Assembly: GCA_963457665.1 (NCBI GenBank)
Contig: OY735228.1
Span: 2,058,673-2,122,672 of the forward strand
Direction: 5' to 3'
DNA from: Thysanoteuthis rhombus
Lineage: Eukaryota; Mollusca; Cephalopoda; Oegopsida; Thysanoteuthidae
Length of the DNA stretch: 64,000 nt
The first letter of the stretch is position 1. Every line of letters starts with the position of its first letter. Positions 48,298 to 58,731 of this stretch are shown here, one piece after another. A program made the position numbers and the translations under genes. The notes beneath the pieces are model-generated. The model did not search any database. It was not told the origin of the DNA and saw nothing but the letters and a program-made list of their open reading frames with translations.

Positions 48298-48906
48298 AGG
48301 AAAGTAATTATGGCAAAAGTTAGTAGATGACAATCCAAGATGGGTTAGGAATTGAGGAAACCTGGAATTCCATGGGTGGAAGAGTCATTGGTTTAAAAGC
48401 AATTCTTTACATCAGTGGTATCCAACCTTTTTTTTTTTTTTTGCTACTGGTTTAGTATTGGCAATATTCTTGCTGATCACCCAACTGAAGGCTGGGTGTG
48501 TTAGACCCAACCAGAATATAGGAGATTAGTCAACTCTTTGTTACTTATTAGTGGTTGACACTCTATTTCGTTTCTAAAAGAGTTCATCTAACAGATTTTA
48601 TTATTAAGAAATCATTATTATAGAAAATGACTTCTTTTTTTCTTTTTTTTTTCTCCCTTGTGGCCTGGTAGCACATGTTTTGCCACCCGGTACCAGTCAG
48701 TGGCCTGGTGGTTGGGGACAACTGCTTCATGTGAAGGGTGGGCCAGACTGAACAGCTTCACTATTTTTTTCATTTCCTTGTGTTTAATCACTATAATTCA
48801 CGTTATTGAAACAAATAAGCATGGAATTATCTTATCACTTGCAAGCTTTCTGATGATGGAGATAAATAATTTATATGTATATGAAGATATAGATATATAT
48901 ACACAC

Positions 48907-49062
48907 ATTAGAGTGAAACAACGATTCAGAAGACCATATTGTGTACAAATGACATCACTCATTTTGAAGAAGCCCGGATGAACTGTTGAAACGTCAAATT
49001 AAACTAAGAAATCTTGTTTGTACTCAGCATGGTCTTCAGAATTGTCATTTCACTCTAATATT
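48907..49062. mobile_element. Snap-back element with hammerhead-like loop
   Basis: 'attagagtgaaacaacgattcagaagaccat' (48907-48937) is matched inverted by 'atggtcttcagaattgtcatttcactctaat' (about 49030-49060). Pairing extends inward through 'tgtacaaa'/'tttgtact'. The loop holds the motif at 48964-48995. Confidence 0.6.
48964..48995 (+). ncRNA. Hammerhead-like motif inside snap-back loop
   Basis: UUGAAGA (48964-48970) resembles the CUGANGA core with C3 changed. GAAA (48988-48991) is followed by ACGU and C, a minimal palindromic stem III plus cleavage base as in short hammerheads of Penelope-like elements. Stem II between them is poor. Confidence 0.3.
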
Positions 49063-49096
49063 GTTAAATAGATTACAATCCATATCAATACACTGG

Positions 49097-49099
<3 letters not shown>

Positions 49100-49147
<48 letters not shown>
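49100..49147. repeat. (AT)n microsatellite
   Basis: About 24 AT dinucleotides. Confidence 0.95.
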
Positions 49148-49150
<3 letters not shown>

Positions 49151-49324
49151 TGAAACATTTATTTGAAATGATCTCTTATTACACGGTAATTGTATCCTTT
49201 GGCCCATCCATTTCTAAATAACATAATTGTTACGTTGAAAGAAACAAATACAGCAGATATAGACTGTGAATACACAAAAATGAGAATTTGGTGCCAAAAC
49301 TATTATTTGGGCCTTTGCATTACC

Positions 49325-49450
49325 AGCGACTATTTAGCTCAATGGTGAGGGCAACGCTATTTTGAAGCGGCTACCCCTTCATTTCAGGTTCAATTCCAGC
49401 AGTAGACCCATTTTCTTTAATTGTTTATTCTATTTACATTGTCTAGGCCA
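49325..49450 (+). mobile_element. tRNA-derived SINE, family C
   Basis: 'ttagctcaatggtgaggg' is a good box A region and GGTTCAATTCC (49388-49398) is a consensus box B. It is followed by the tail 'ctttaattgtttattctatttacattgtctaggc', which is shared with 34171-34256. Confidence 0.75.
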
Positions 49451-51122
49451 AATGATACCATTCTCATGTAATAACAGATCTTTTCAAATAAGTTTCAATA
49501 TAGTATAACACAATTTATAATCGTTCTGTCGGATCCTATATCTATTTCTTGATGACATATATATAACAAATATAAGTTATTTGAATTTTTTAGCACATAG
49601 TCTTCTCAAGGTTGTAGGAAATTAATGAATATTGATAAAAGTAATAAAATACTTTGAAAACTTTTTCTTGAAATTTTTTTTTCCCCCCTTGCTTACCCAT
49701 TTGTTGGGCTGGTATCCTGCCATTCAATATTATTGAGGAAAAATATAGCCTACCTAGGGCGATGATACCCTAGTCCCCCTCAAAGAACTCCTTTTAGGAC
49801 CTAACACTTATTCCAGCATCTCTTCCACTGTTCAAACCATTCTGTCGTGTTTCATTTTCGAGATTGCCTTCGGCTGCATTGTCATGTTCTCCCTAATCTC
49901 GTTCATGGTCTGGAATCCCCTCCCTATTAATCAAGAAAAGCCAAAAATTGTAAGGAGGCAAATCTTGGGTGCAGTGGTGCAGACAATCATGGATGGGGCG
50001 ATACTTTGCCAAAAAACCTGAAGAATGTCTTGCCCGGTTATTTTGAATGTAATGGTCTCACGGTATACAAGCCCACTCAATTGTGTCTTGCTGCTGACTG
50101 AGTAATCTAATGAGAACTCGTCAGCTCACATATGTGTAGTAAGGTCCCCTCTGATTGGTTGCCCAGTTACATTAAGGCCACGCAACTGGTTCTCAAGATA
50201 TTCAAATTGTCCAGATACTCTCCAAACAGACCTTGTATATTCTATCTAAGCTGTTACCAACATTGATTGAGTTCATGAGTTGTTCAGACTCATTTTTTTA
50301 AAAAAAGAAAAAATGTTATGGCTATCTATTCTACAGCCTTCTCCAGGTGAGCTATGCATAAGGAAAGAAAATGACGAGGAGTCTCTTTTCTCAGAAAACA
50401 GTTATAAATATACTGATCAGATCAACCCATTTTCACTGGGAATTCCATTCCCTGCCACTAGTATGAGACAGGTTTTCAATATTGGAATGATGATGACTCT
50501 GCTCAAGATTATAGAAGGTGTTGTTCCAATACTGGGCAATGTGTGTAATATGGAATATTTTAGCAGTGTATTGTTCCTTTGATAATTACATCAACTTGAA
50601 TGAACTGAAATATCAAGTGTACAAATCAACTGATCAAAATGGATGATTTTAAATGGTCATGGGTCAAGTTTGACGTTTGTGTTTTGACAACAGGCAAAAC
50701 TGAGGTCACCAAAGTACGAATTGAAAAAATAAACACTAACAAGCCAGAATGATTTGGTGAGGAATTTGATTTTGTCAGGTGTTAAATGAAGACATAATTT
50801 CACCAGTCTTCAGTTATTCTTAACACTGGTCATGTCACAGTATCAGTGTTATGCTCTTATTGAAATTCATTAATTGCCATTTGTTTTCTACGGCCTTGTG
50901 TCAAACTATTGATGCTGTCAAAATATTCAAATGAGGCATTTTACAATAGGAGACTGTGTTATAAAGAAGTTTTTTTTTTTTTTTTTTTTTTTTGACTTAA
51001 TTGATGCTTTTCTTAAAGCACTCAACTTTTAAAAGTTTTTTCATCCCAATCGAATCTCGAAGATGCCTCCCTGCCCCTACCAACTTTTCACTGGTATTTA
51101 TCTGTTTCATTTCAATTTTTAG

Positions 51123-51416
51123 GTGTAGAGAGACCCTCAGATATGAACAAGACCACTGCGGGGAATTCACTTATGAGCTTAAACAAGTCCAACACACCAC
51201 CCCTCCCAAAAGACGTCCTCCTCAGTGCTCCTAATATGCCCCTTAGTTCTAGAACACCGACCCAGTCAGTGCAGACTGACGCCCAGATGGCACTGCATGC
51301 TTCCCAGTCTAACAATACTGCTAACAACCAAACCTTGGACCTTAGATCGGGCTTTGGCCTACCCACAGCCAATGTGGCTGGTGAGTCCAATGCTCAAATG
51401 AAATTTAAGCAGAACG
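51123..51416 (+). CDS. Ser/Thr/Asn-rich exon with two possible donors
   Basis: Starts after TTTCAATTTTTAG with GT, completing an Arg codon with the C left by the exon ending 36763. It then reads VERPSDMNKTTAGNSLMSLNK and continues through SSRTPTQSVQTD and TLDLRSGFGL to KFKQN. About 98 residues, hydrophilic, no Cys, rich in Ser, Thr, Asn and Gln. Two donors GTGAGT occur, at 51381 and 51417, both leaving one base, so splicing at either keeps the frame; the longer form adds 12 residues. No domain recognised. The stop codon and next exon were not found. Confidence 0.75.
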
Positions 51417-52403
51417 GTGAGTTTTTTCTGTTGCCTTTTCCTGAAAAAATTTATTAAAATTGTTTTTTGATTATTTTTTTTTTAAACTCTTAATTTCATA
51501 TAAGAAAATCAAGATGTTGAGAACAAGGGGATTAACTACTGATCAAAGTTACCTCTCTTTTCATTTCGGGTAAATTTATTTATCTATTTATTAATTTTTT
51601 TTCATGTGAAATGATAAGATTGATAAATTCTACATCCTTCAAAGAAGAGTCCCGCTGTGAATTAAAAGTGGTACCAAGCAATTTGACATTAACGTTGAAC
51701 TTAAGTTTTTCACTAGAAAAAAGAAAACAAAAAAAAAAACTTGTTTTGTTCACAGATAATGTTTTGAGGTATTCATAAAAATTAAATTGTTATTTCAAAT
51801 TGTTTACGAGATTTTGATCTTGACCCTTTCCAGCTGGCTGGTCAAATGTGTGTTTGTTTACCACCAAATCTAATGATTAAAATTGGCCGTAGAGGGGTAT
51901 AAGCTATTGAATCTGTCTTACCAACATGGCAACTTCCATGTAATAGCGGTATACTTCTAAATAAACGATGTAATAACCAGACTGACTTATGAATGGCAAG
52001 GAGGCCTTTCTAGCCATTCTTGACAAATGATGAGTTTGAAGTGAGTAAAATTATTGTTATATTAGAATTCATGTTCCATGATTCTAACTTGTAATTGTTA
52101 CTATTCATTACAATTTCATCCTTGCTGCACTTATATTTACATATATTTTGCATTTTTCGGCAATTCTCTTGCATTCGGCTTTCATGGAAATGGAAATAGA
52201 TGTTGATGAGTAAATATATAGCCTGAGCATAATCCCTCCAGAATATAAATGTTTTAAAGGGTTTACCCTGTGTAGATAGTTCAAGAATTGAATTTAGATT
52301 TGGGATGTATTAAAACTGGTTAACTCTTAAATTTTTATAAGGAAATAATGTGTTGAATCAAGGGGAGTAACTTTCGATTAAAGTTACTTCCTTAGCACTC
52401 TTC

Positions 52404-52442
<39 letters not shown>

Positions 52443-53210
52443 TCTAATTGATCTCCTCTAAGAGTTTCATTCAAAAAAAAATTCTTTTCATTGAAGACTT
52501 CCACAACATTTTCATGCGCTTTATGAATCTAAGAGTTAAGTTGAGAAATTAATTCAGTCCGGAAAGGGTTAACGTTATTTGGTGGGATTCTTCGAAAAAC
52601 ATATGCTCTCAGCTTTTACTACTTGGAAGGAAACTACTCTTGGGAAGGTATAGATGATGGAAATTTCAGTGCTGGAAACATTTTTTTCTAAATTGCAAAA
52701 AATCTTTTACCATGTTGAATAATTGTTCAGTGTTTTGTAAAGAAATAATCTGTTGCCACACAGACTAGAATGAAAGCTAACACTTCAAATTAGATTAATA
52801 AACAAAGAATGTGTTGATGTTTTTTTTTTTTTTATTTTGAAAACTGTTCAGTTAAGTAGTGTGGTCCCTAAAAAGATGTGCAGTCCCTCTTATAGCGTTA
52901 TCAATATTGCTCTATTTTTATATCTCGTACTCCAATGACTGGTCCTGAATTACCAAATTGTACTTGCAATCCTAACACTACTCTTAATATGGTACAACAG
53001 AGATGTCGGTAATATTGTTGTATGAAATGTGAAAATAATGCAATAACACTAGCTCTGTGAGAGAGACTGCAGCATTTTAACTGTGCCAATATCCTTTTTT
53101 TAAGTAAGGAGATTTTTATATTTGTTCCTTATGCATGTGGATATAGCCAGTGAAAATTGATTTGGAATTGGATAGAATTATTCTCCATTATTATTTTATA
53201 TTTTGATGAC
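51417..53210. other. Intron or 3' flank, no gene seen
   Basis: AT-rich sequence with A and T runs. No acceptor followed by convincing coding sequence in the needed phase was found. Confidence 0.5.
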
Positions 53211-53214
53211 AACA

Positions 53215-53345
53215 TTTCATCTTAATTTATCAGTTGCTTTTTATCGCAACTTCCCCTCAACACTTGATTGGAAAATGAAGAATAAGCCTTTGTTGGGATT
53301 TGAACAAAGGCTATTTATTCGTTAACCAATTATCCTCAAGCAGTG
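53215..53345. mobile_element. Half copy of a tRNA-like foldback element
   Basis: 'catcttaatttatcagttgctttttatcgcaacttc' is the left arm also seen at 54785. On the minus strand, 'aattggttaacga...tttgttcaaatccc' is a box A/box B-like pair. The other arm is replaced by the SINE at 53346. Confidence 0.55.
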
Positions 53346-53460
53346 TCCAACCGGAAAATAATGATTGAGCCTTAGGTGAGAACCCACATACTGAAAGGGT
53401 AGCATTATTTAGCCCGGCATGCTTTACCAATTAGGCTGCCAAGACTCAACTGGAAAGTCC
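53346..53460 (-). mobile_element. tRNA-derived SINE
   Basis: On the minus strand 'tggcagcctaattggtaaagcatgccgggctaaat' is very tRNA-like (box A), and 'tgtgggttctcacc' stands at the box B position. It may be a decayed tRNA pseudogene rather than a SINE. Confidence 0.5.
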
Positions 53461-53631
53461 AAAAAACTCTTAAACCTATCCTTCATTTCCAATTGGCAGC
53501 CATGTTTTTTTACATTCTATTAGTTTCAGTATTATGGTACATTTTCCTGTATTTTTTTTTTATTTTTCAAGTTTGTAATAGATAAAGCATTATAGATCAT
53601 TATTTTTTAAAGCTGTTATGGATACTTTTTC

Positions 53632-53740
53632 CTTCATCTCGATTTATTTGTTGTTTTATATCACGACTGCTGGAGGGAAATCAGTCTCAGCCGAAGGTTG
53701 CGATGAAAAGTGACTAAAAATCAAGATGAAGGTAAAAAGT
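53632..53740. mobile_element. Short foldback MITE, GCTTTTTATYGCAAC family
   Basis: 'catctcgatttatttgttgttttatatcacgac' returns inverted as 'gttgcgatgaaaagtgactaaaaatcaagatg'. About 105 bp, arms about 35 bp. Confidence 0.65.
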
Positions 53741-54784
53741 GGTCAAGAAATTTTTTGATAATTATCATTCATAATACTTCATCTAATAGAAATGAATAGA
53801 TAAAAAAAAAATCGTGGAAAATTATTCTTTAAAAGAAGGAACGGTTCTATCAAGAGCTGCCTAAAATTGTACAATGGTTTGCAAATTTGAATTCTATTAT
53901 CTTGATTTTTTAAATTTTATTTTATTTTTTCCGTGTTATCAAAAGGCCTTGGAATTTTATGAAAAAACAGGTACACCCCTGATTTTCTGGCACTCTGGGT
54001 TCTAGAACTGTGTCTGATTAGTGTTGGGCGGCTTTTTTTAAAGTTAGGTGACTCCCAAACATTACTGTTAATTTTGAATTACTATTTTCTAGCATTGAGG
54101 ACATTCCGCCCCTACGATGACACATCCCCAATGTGACCTGCAAAATTTTGAAAAAATATTAACCATAAAATTAAGATCTCAGCCCTCTCACGCACCTTAC
54201 CAAGCTGTTTTATGGGTGGTTAATACTACTACTGAACACGATGTAAAAAGATGGTGGTTCAGTGGTTGATAACAATGGTCTTATTATCATTAGATCTTCC
54301 CATAAACCTTTTCATCACAATTTTACTTCTTTTATCACTTAAGGATGTTCTCTTTAGGTCAAGGTCATTTGAGGGGTGAGAGATACCAATAATATTGATA
54401 TACAACATCTAAATTACTGCTCGTCCATTGGCTCATCTACCATAGTACACAATTAGGGAATCCATTTTTGTGATATGTATTTTTTTAAATCATGATACTT
54501 CTTATTTACTATTTTATACTAAGTATAGTTTGTTCACTTCATTCAGGGGTTATATACCGGGGTTCAGATTTCTGTCTAGCTTGGATTGCTTTCCTTTGAG
54601 GTTAGGATAGGTCTATGAAAAAGAAGCCCTAAGTCTGTGAAATGCAAGGTGAATTTTTTTAGATGTTTCACATAAAGAATAGCATCCTCAAAGCTGGAAA
54701 ATATGGTACTTAAAATAGTGTTAGAATGCTTGATGGAAACCTGGAAGATATATCATTATTTTGAATTTTTGTGACTAATTTTTT

Positions 54785-54957
54785 CTTCTTCTTAATTTAT
54801 TAGTTGCTTTTTATTGTAATTTCTGCTCAACGCTTGATTGGAAAATAGAGAATAAGCTTTTGGTGGTATTTGAACGAAAGCTATTTACTCATTGCCTGAG
54901 GGAATTCTCTCCGAGTAGAAGTCGCGATGTAAAGCAATTAATAGATTAAGATAAAGT
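54785..54957. mobile_element. Foldback MITE with tRNA-like centre
   Basis: 'cttaatttattagttgctttttattgtaatttc' returns inverted as 'gtcgcgatgtaaagcaattaatagattaag'. The centre, read on the minus strand, has 'cgttcaaatacc' (box B-like), as in the copy at 53215. About 170 bp. Confidence 0.65.
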
Positions 54958-55604
54958 TGAAAAGTAGTCATAAAACTTAAAAATAATAATTTATAATATT
55001 CCATGTAATAGAAATATTTTTTTAGAAATGAACTCTCTTGCATTGTGAACTTTTTAAAAACAAAAATCCATAATTCTATATCAGCTTATATTGTAAAGTA
55101 GACATTTGAGTCAACCAGTTGAAAAATGTTTCTCCCAAAGCATGAATAATGGGATGAGATTGTAACATTCAATCTTTTTTTGACACGCAAGAATCAAGTG
55201 AAATCCTTTGACTTCAATACAGAATTTGTTGTTGTCTAAACAAATATAAGGTAGATAACTCCTATGTTATTCGATGTTAATGGCCTGAAAGCCTCTACAA
55301 TGATGTCGAGGAGACCATAAATATTGTGCGGAGCCTCAAAGTGGTATTTCATCCATCTGAAGTGGTTGAGCTAGTTTTGCATGTTAGTAAAAGTATAAAA
55401 TGACAACAAGTGGATTAAGACAAACAATGTAGGTTTTGGTAAATAACAGATTTAAAATGGTCACCTGTTACAATTAAAGAACCATCTGTTTTTGCGAGCA
55501 GCAATTCCAGACATTACAAGGAGTGGTTTATGTTGGGTTACATTAAACGCTGTTATAGCATATGATAGTCTTTGCAATTAGGGAGAATTCTGTGAGCTGA
55601 AATA

Positions 55605-55745
55605 TAAGGGCCGGTTGGCCGTATGGATAACAACACAGATAATGGACTCGATGAGCCGAGTTCAATTCCAACCTGGACTGTTTATGTTCTCTTTTCGCTG
55701 ATGCCCTTGAGGAAGACCTGAATCCATCTCTCAACCACAGGGTGA
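55605..55745 (+). mobile_element. tRNA-derived SINE, family A
   Basis: 'gggccggttggccgtatggataac' is the box A region and GAGTTCAATTCC the box B (about 55658-55669). Then comes the family block 'gctgatgcccttgaggaagacctgaatcc'. About 140 bp, 3' part missing. Confidence 0.75.
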
Positions 55746-56518
55746 AGTGAGTGATGCCATATCAAATGCTTGTCTTCTTTTTGATTATTCCACAAATAGC
55801 AAATGGGCTTAGTAAGTATTAATGGGATATGTTGAGCCTAATCAGGGACAACCAAAGTCATAGCCAGCAGAAGGGCACTACTTTTAGGAAAAAAATATGG
55901 GAGATAGATGAAAGGGAATAAAAAGAATGAGGTTTTAGGCAAATAGAAAGGAAAATGAATTCTCCTTACAGCAATGCTTTTAAATAGGTCAGTAGGCTTG
56001 TGGGTTGACTCCTATAGGGAAATGTTTTGATTAGCTTTTTATATCACCTTTTACAGGTAAGGGTTTTGATTAAATAGATGCTTAAGCTGTTAGTTGTCTA
56101 GTATATTTTACTCTTTAACTTTCTCATAAAAAATATATGAAGATAGCAAGTCTTCATTGTATGTATAAAACAGTTTCATTTTCATACGAATCAACTAATA
56201 TGCCCAACAGAGTAACTCATAAGTGAAGTACATATGTAAAAAAGAATAACACTGTATCATAATACAATTTATCTTGACTGTGGCACACTTAGAACTTGCT
56301 AAAACAAGTAATCACATCTGTGGCACTGAACTGTCAAATTACTAAGGTGCGTTTTATCTCATCTGCGGCACTGGACTTATGACTTGCTAAGATCTGGTCT
56401 GTGGCAGTGAAGAGGTTAGAATAAATTCAAATGAATAGAAAGCAAACTGTAAGAATTTATAGTTTATGAAGCAGAAATAAAAAAATAAAAAGACCGTACG
56501 TAGGGAGAGGTACGTTTA

Positions 56519-56971
56519 GTCTAGCGCTTCTCAAACTTTTTCTCATTTGTGACCCATTTTTATGTGACAAATTTTTGTGTGACCCTTCCCTCGAAAACAA
56601 TAGGTAACTAAATATAAAAACAAAGACCCACCCTAAAATTGTCAAAGTTCAAAGTATTTATATAATCTACATTGAGTTTTATGGCATTCATTATGAAGAA
56701 AAAAAAAAAAATTTCTTTTTAATTGAATTAACAAAAAACGTAACTAAAACAAAATTTATTTTTCAAAAATTGGTGAATAGTATTGAGCCATTTTACAATG
56801 AGTACCTCAAGGAGTACATTTTTGTATTAAGCTATAAAGGGGGAAAAAAAACTTCAGTTACATAATTGTTCTTTGAGAAAACATTTTCAGATATTTCTGT
56901 GTCCCCCCCCCCCCATAATATTTATGCTACCTTCAGAGGATTCCTGTTCCCTACATTGAGAAACCTTGGTC
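56519..56971. mobile_element. hAT-like MITE, about 450 bp
   Basis: The left end TAGCGCTTCTCAAACTTTTT is matched inverted by the right end 'attgagaaaccttg'. Flanks GTTTAGTC and GTCTAGAC agree at six of eight positions, consistent with the 8-bp target duplication of hAT elements. No transposase inside. Confidence 0.6.
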
Positions 56972-57419
56972 TAGACCACATGAGACACCAAAACTTTGAA
57001 TCAAAAAGTTTTTTGATTCAAAAGTAAATAAGGCGTATCACTATCACAATAGATTAGAACTGGGAAGAAAAATATTTGGTTATGTTGAAATGTTTTTTTA
57101 GATAATAAAATGGAAGATGAAAGAAATAAAAAAAAATTGTAAATGTTTAATCAAAATATGACCCATTAGAAGCAATAACCTTTTTCCAATGGTTTTGATA
57201 ATAATCCATGTCTATCAGATTATCCAGTTTTAGTAAACGTAAATTAACATGTGAATGGTTTCTTTTTTTTTTCAAATTTTTTTCATTTTATACCAGTCTT
57301 AAAATTAAACACCTTGATAGATTAGTCTTGAAAGGGTCAAATAATTTTTACTTCCCAATCTTTCTTGTGTCCTGTTTCCAAACAAGGGAGCAAATTTAAA
57401 ACTATCTGTGGAGGCATGC

Positions 57420-57960
57420 AATGTTGGATTAACTAAGTAGCCTAAATAGCATTAGCTATGAGCCCCACATTTTCCAGGCCCCGTGCCAAACGCTTCAAGC
57501 TATCAATTCTGATTCAGTAATTCTGCACTTGTGATATAAATATGTTAGATTTTAAGTGTTGCTTCTTTCTTTTCCATCATGGAGAATAATGCTAAAAGTG
57601 GAAGATTTACTAATGTAATTGTATTTTTTGCAGATTCTATGCTAGAGATATTATTCATTACTATTCAAGGTTTAAGAGCCCTTAACAGCAGTGATGTCCA
57701 CCACATAAGTTAGACTAACTTTCAAGAACGATTTCAAAATAGGACATGATGCTGCTTAACTGCTGACAACATCATCTATGACTAGAATATCAGACGTATT
57801 TGTTGTTTGATATGTCTTTATGACAAGAGGAAAAATTTTATTACTTAACCAGACAAGTAAAAAATTTATGCAACAATATATGTATATTTTTTTAAGATTT
57901 AGGGCCCCTTTGAAACATATGCTACAGGCTCCATGCTAGCTCAGTCAGGCCCTGGAATGG
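57420..57960. mobile_element. Decayed DNA-transposon-like block
   Basis: 'attagctatgagccccacattttccaggcccc' near the left and 'ggctccatgctagctcagtcaggccctggaatgg' near the right are imperfect inverted counterparts about 470 bp apart. The short open frames between are not recognisable. Confidence 0.35.
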
Positions 57961-57999
57961 GCAACATTCCTATTCGAATCTTTCAACCTAGTTTACCTC

Positions 58000-58700
58000 T
58001 TGACAATGTTGAAAAGAGGTATATTTTTATCAGTAGAGAATCCATTGCGAATACAACAATTGCTTTTGTCATGCTCTGCTGATGTTGTGGCTCGAATAAC
58101 ATGTCTCTATATCTAAAAAGCCCCATTATGTATGTCAGTTGTTTTTTAACCAGTTGTTAGGGCTGCTTAGAGTTTAAAACTTATCAAGTCTAATTTTGCC
58201 GCTTCTTTCTAGCAACAGAGCAGGTGATTACGAACCTAATTTAAATTTTTTTGCTTATGGCGCATGCGGGAACTTAGGGCGCTTTCTTGTTGGTGGTGGA
58301 AAGACCCTCTTGCTTAATGTTTTTTTTCACTTGATGGTATAATGATAGTTACAGGTTAGTATCAAATGGCTTGGTATACAATGAAGTCGATATTATAGTC
58401 AATTAATGAATAGCGATGACTATTGCAGAGTTATTGAAAATAATCACTCTTTATTCCAGAAATGATATTGATAGGATTAGTAAAGACACATCAAAAAATA
58501 AAAGCAGACATTTCAAAACAATTATTAGACAAAATTAATGAAGTAAGAAAACAAAAGTATTTCTTCGAACAATAAAAATCAAATTTGATAAATGAAGATT
58601 ACGGCAATAGAGAAAACACTTGAAGGTAATAAGATTCGTTATTTTGTAGGCTACCATGGATTCAGTCCCATTCTTGCGTAAACTATAATTTTCATTTTTT

Positions 58701-58731
<31 letters not shown>

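Larger units (their letters stand above)
36764..51122 (+). other. Intron 4 (14.4 kb)
   Basis: Donor C|GTAAGTC; acceptor follows TTTCAATTTTTAG. The phase (one base C before, two bases GT after) gives an Arg codon. It is filled with a C-rich minisatellite, foldback MITEs, a 36-bp minisatellite and SINEs. From 41100 to 43100 and 49700 to 50960 I see no gene and no clear repeat. A missed exon cannot be excluded. Confidence 0.6.

Noticed and set aside
53346-53460. Functional tRNA gene on the minus strand
   Set aside because: Box A region is good but the acceptor and anticodon arms do not pair convincingly; a SINE or tRNA pseudogene fits better.
56020-56057. GTAAGG donor preceded by an AG at 56020 as a small exon
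   Set aside because: The required phase hits a stop codon within the segment.
57651-57715. Possible terminal exon after TTTTTTGCAG, in the right phase to follow the exon ending 51416
   Set aside because: Reads about 22 unremarkable codons to a stop inside a block that looks like a decayed transposon; chance is a sufficient explanation.
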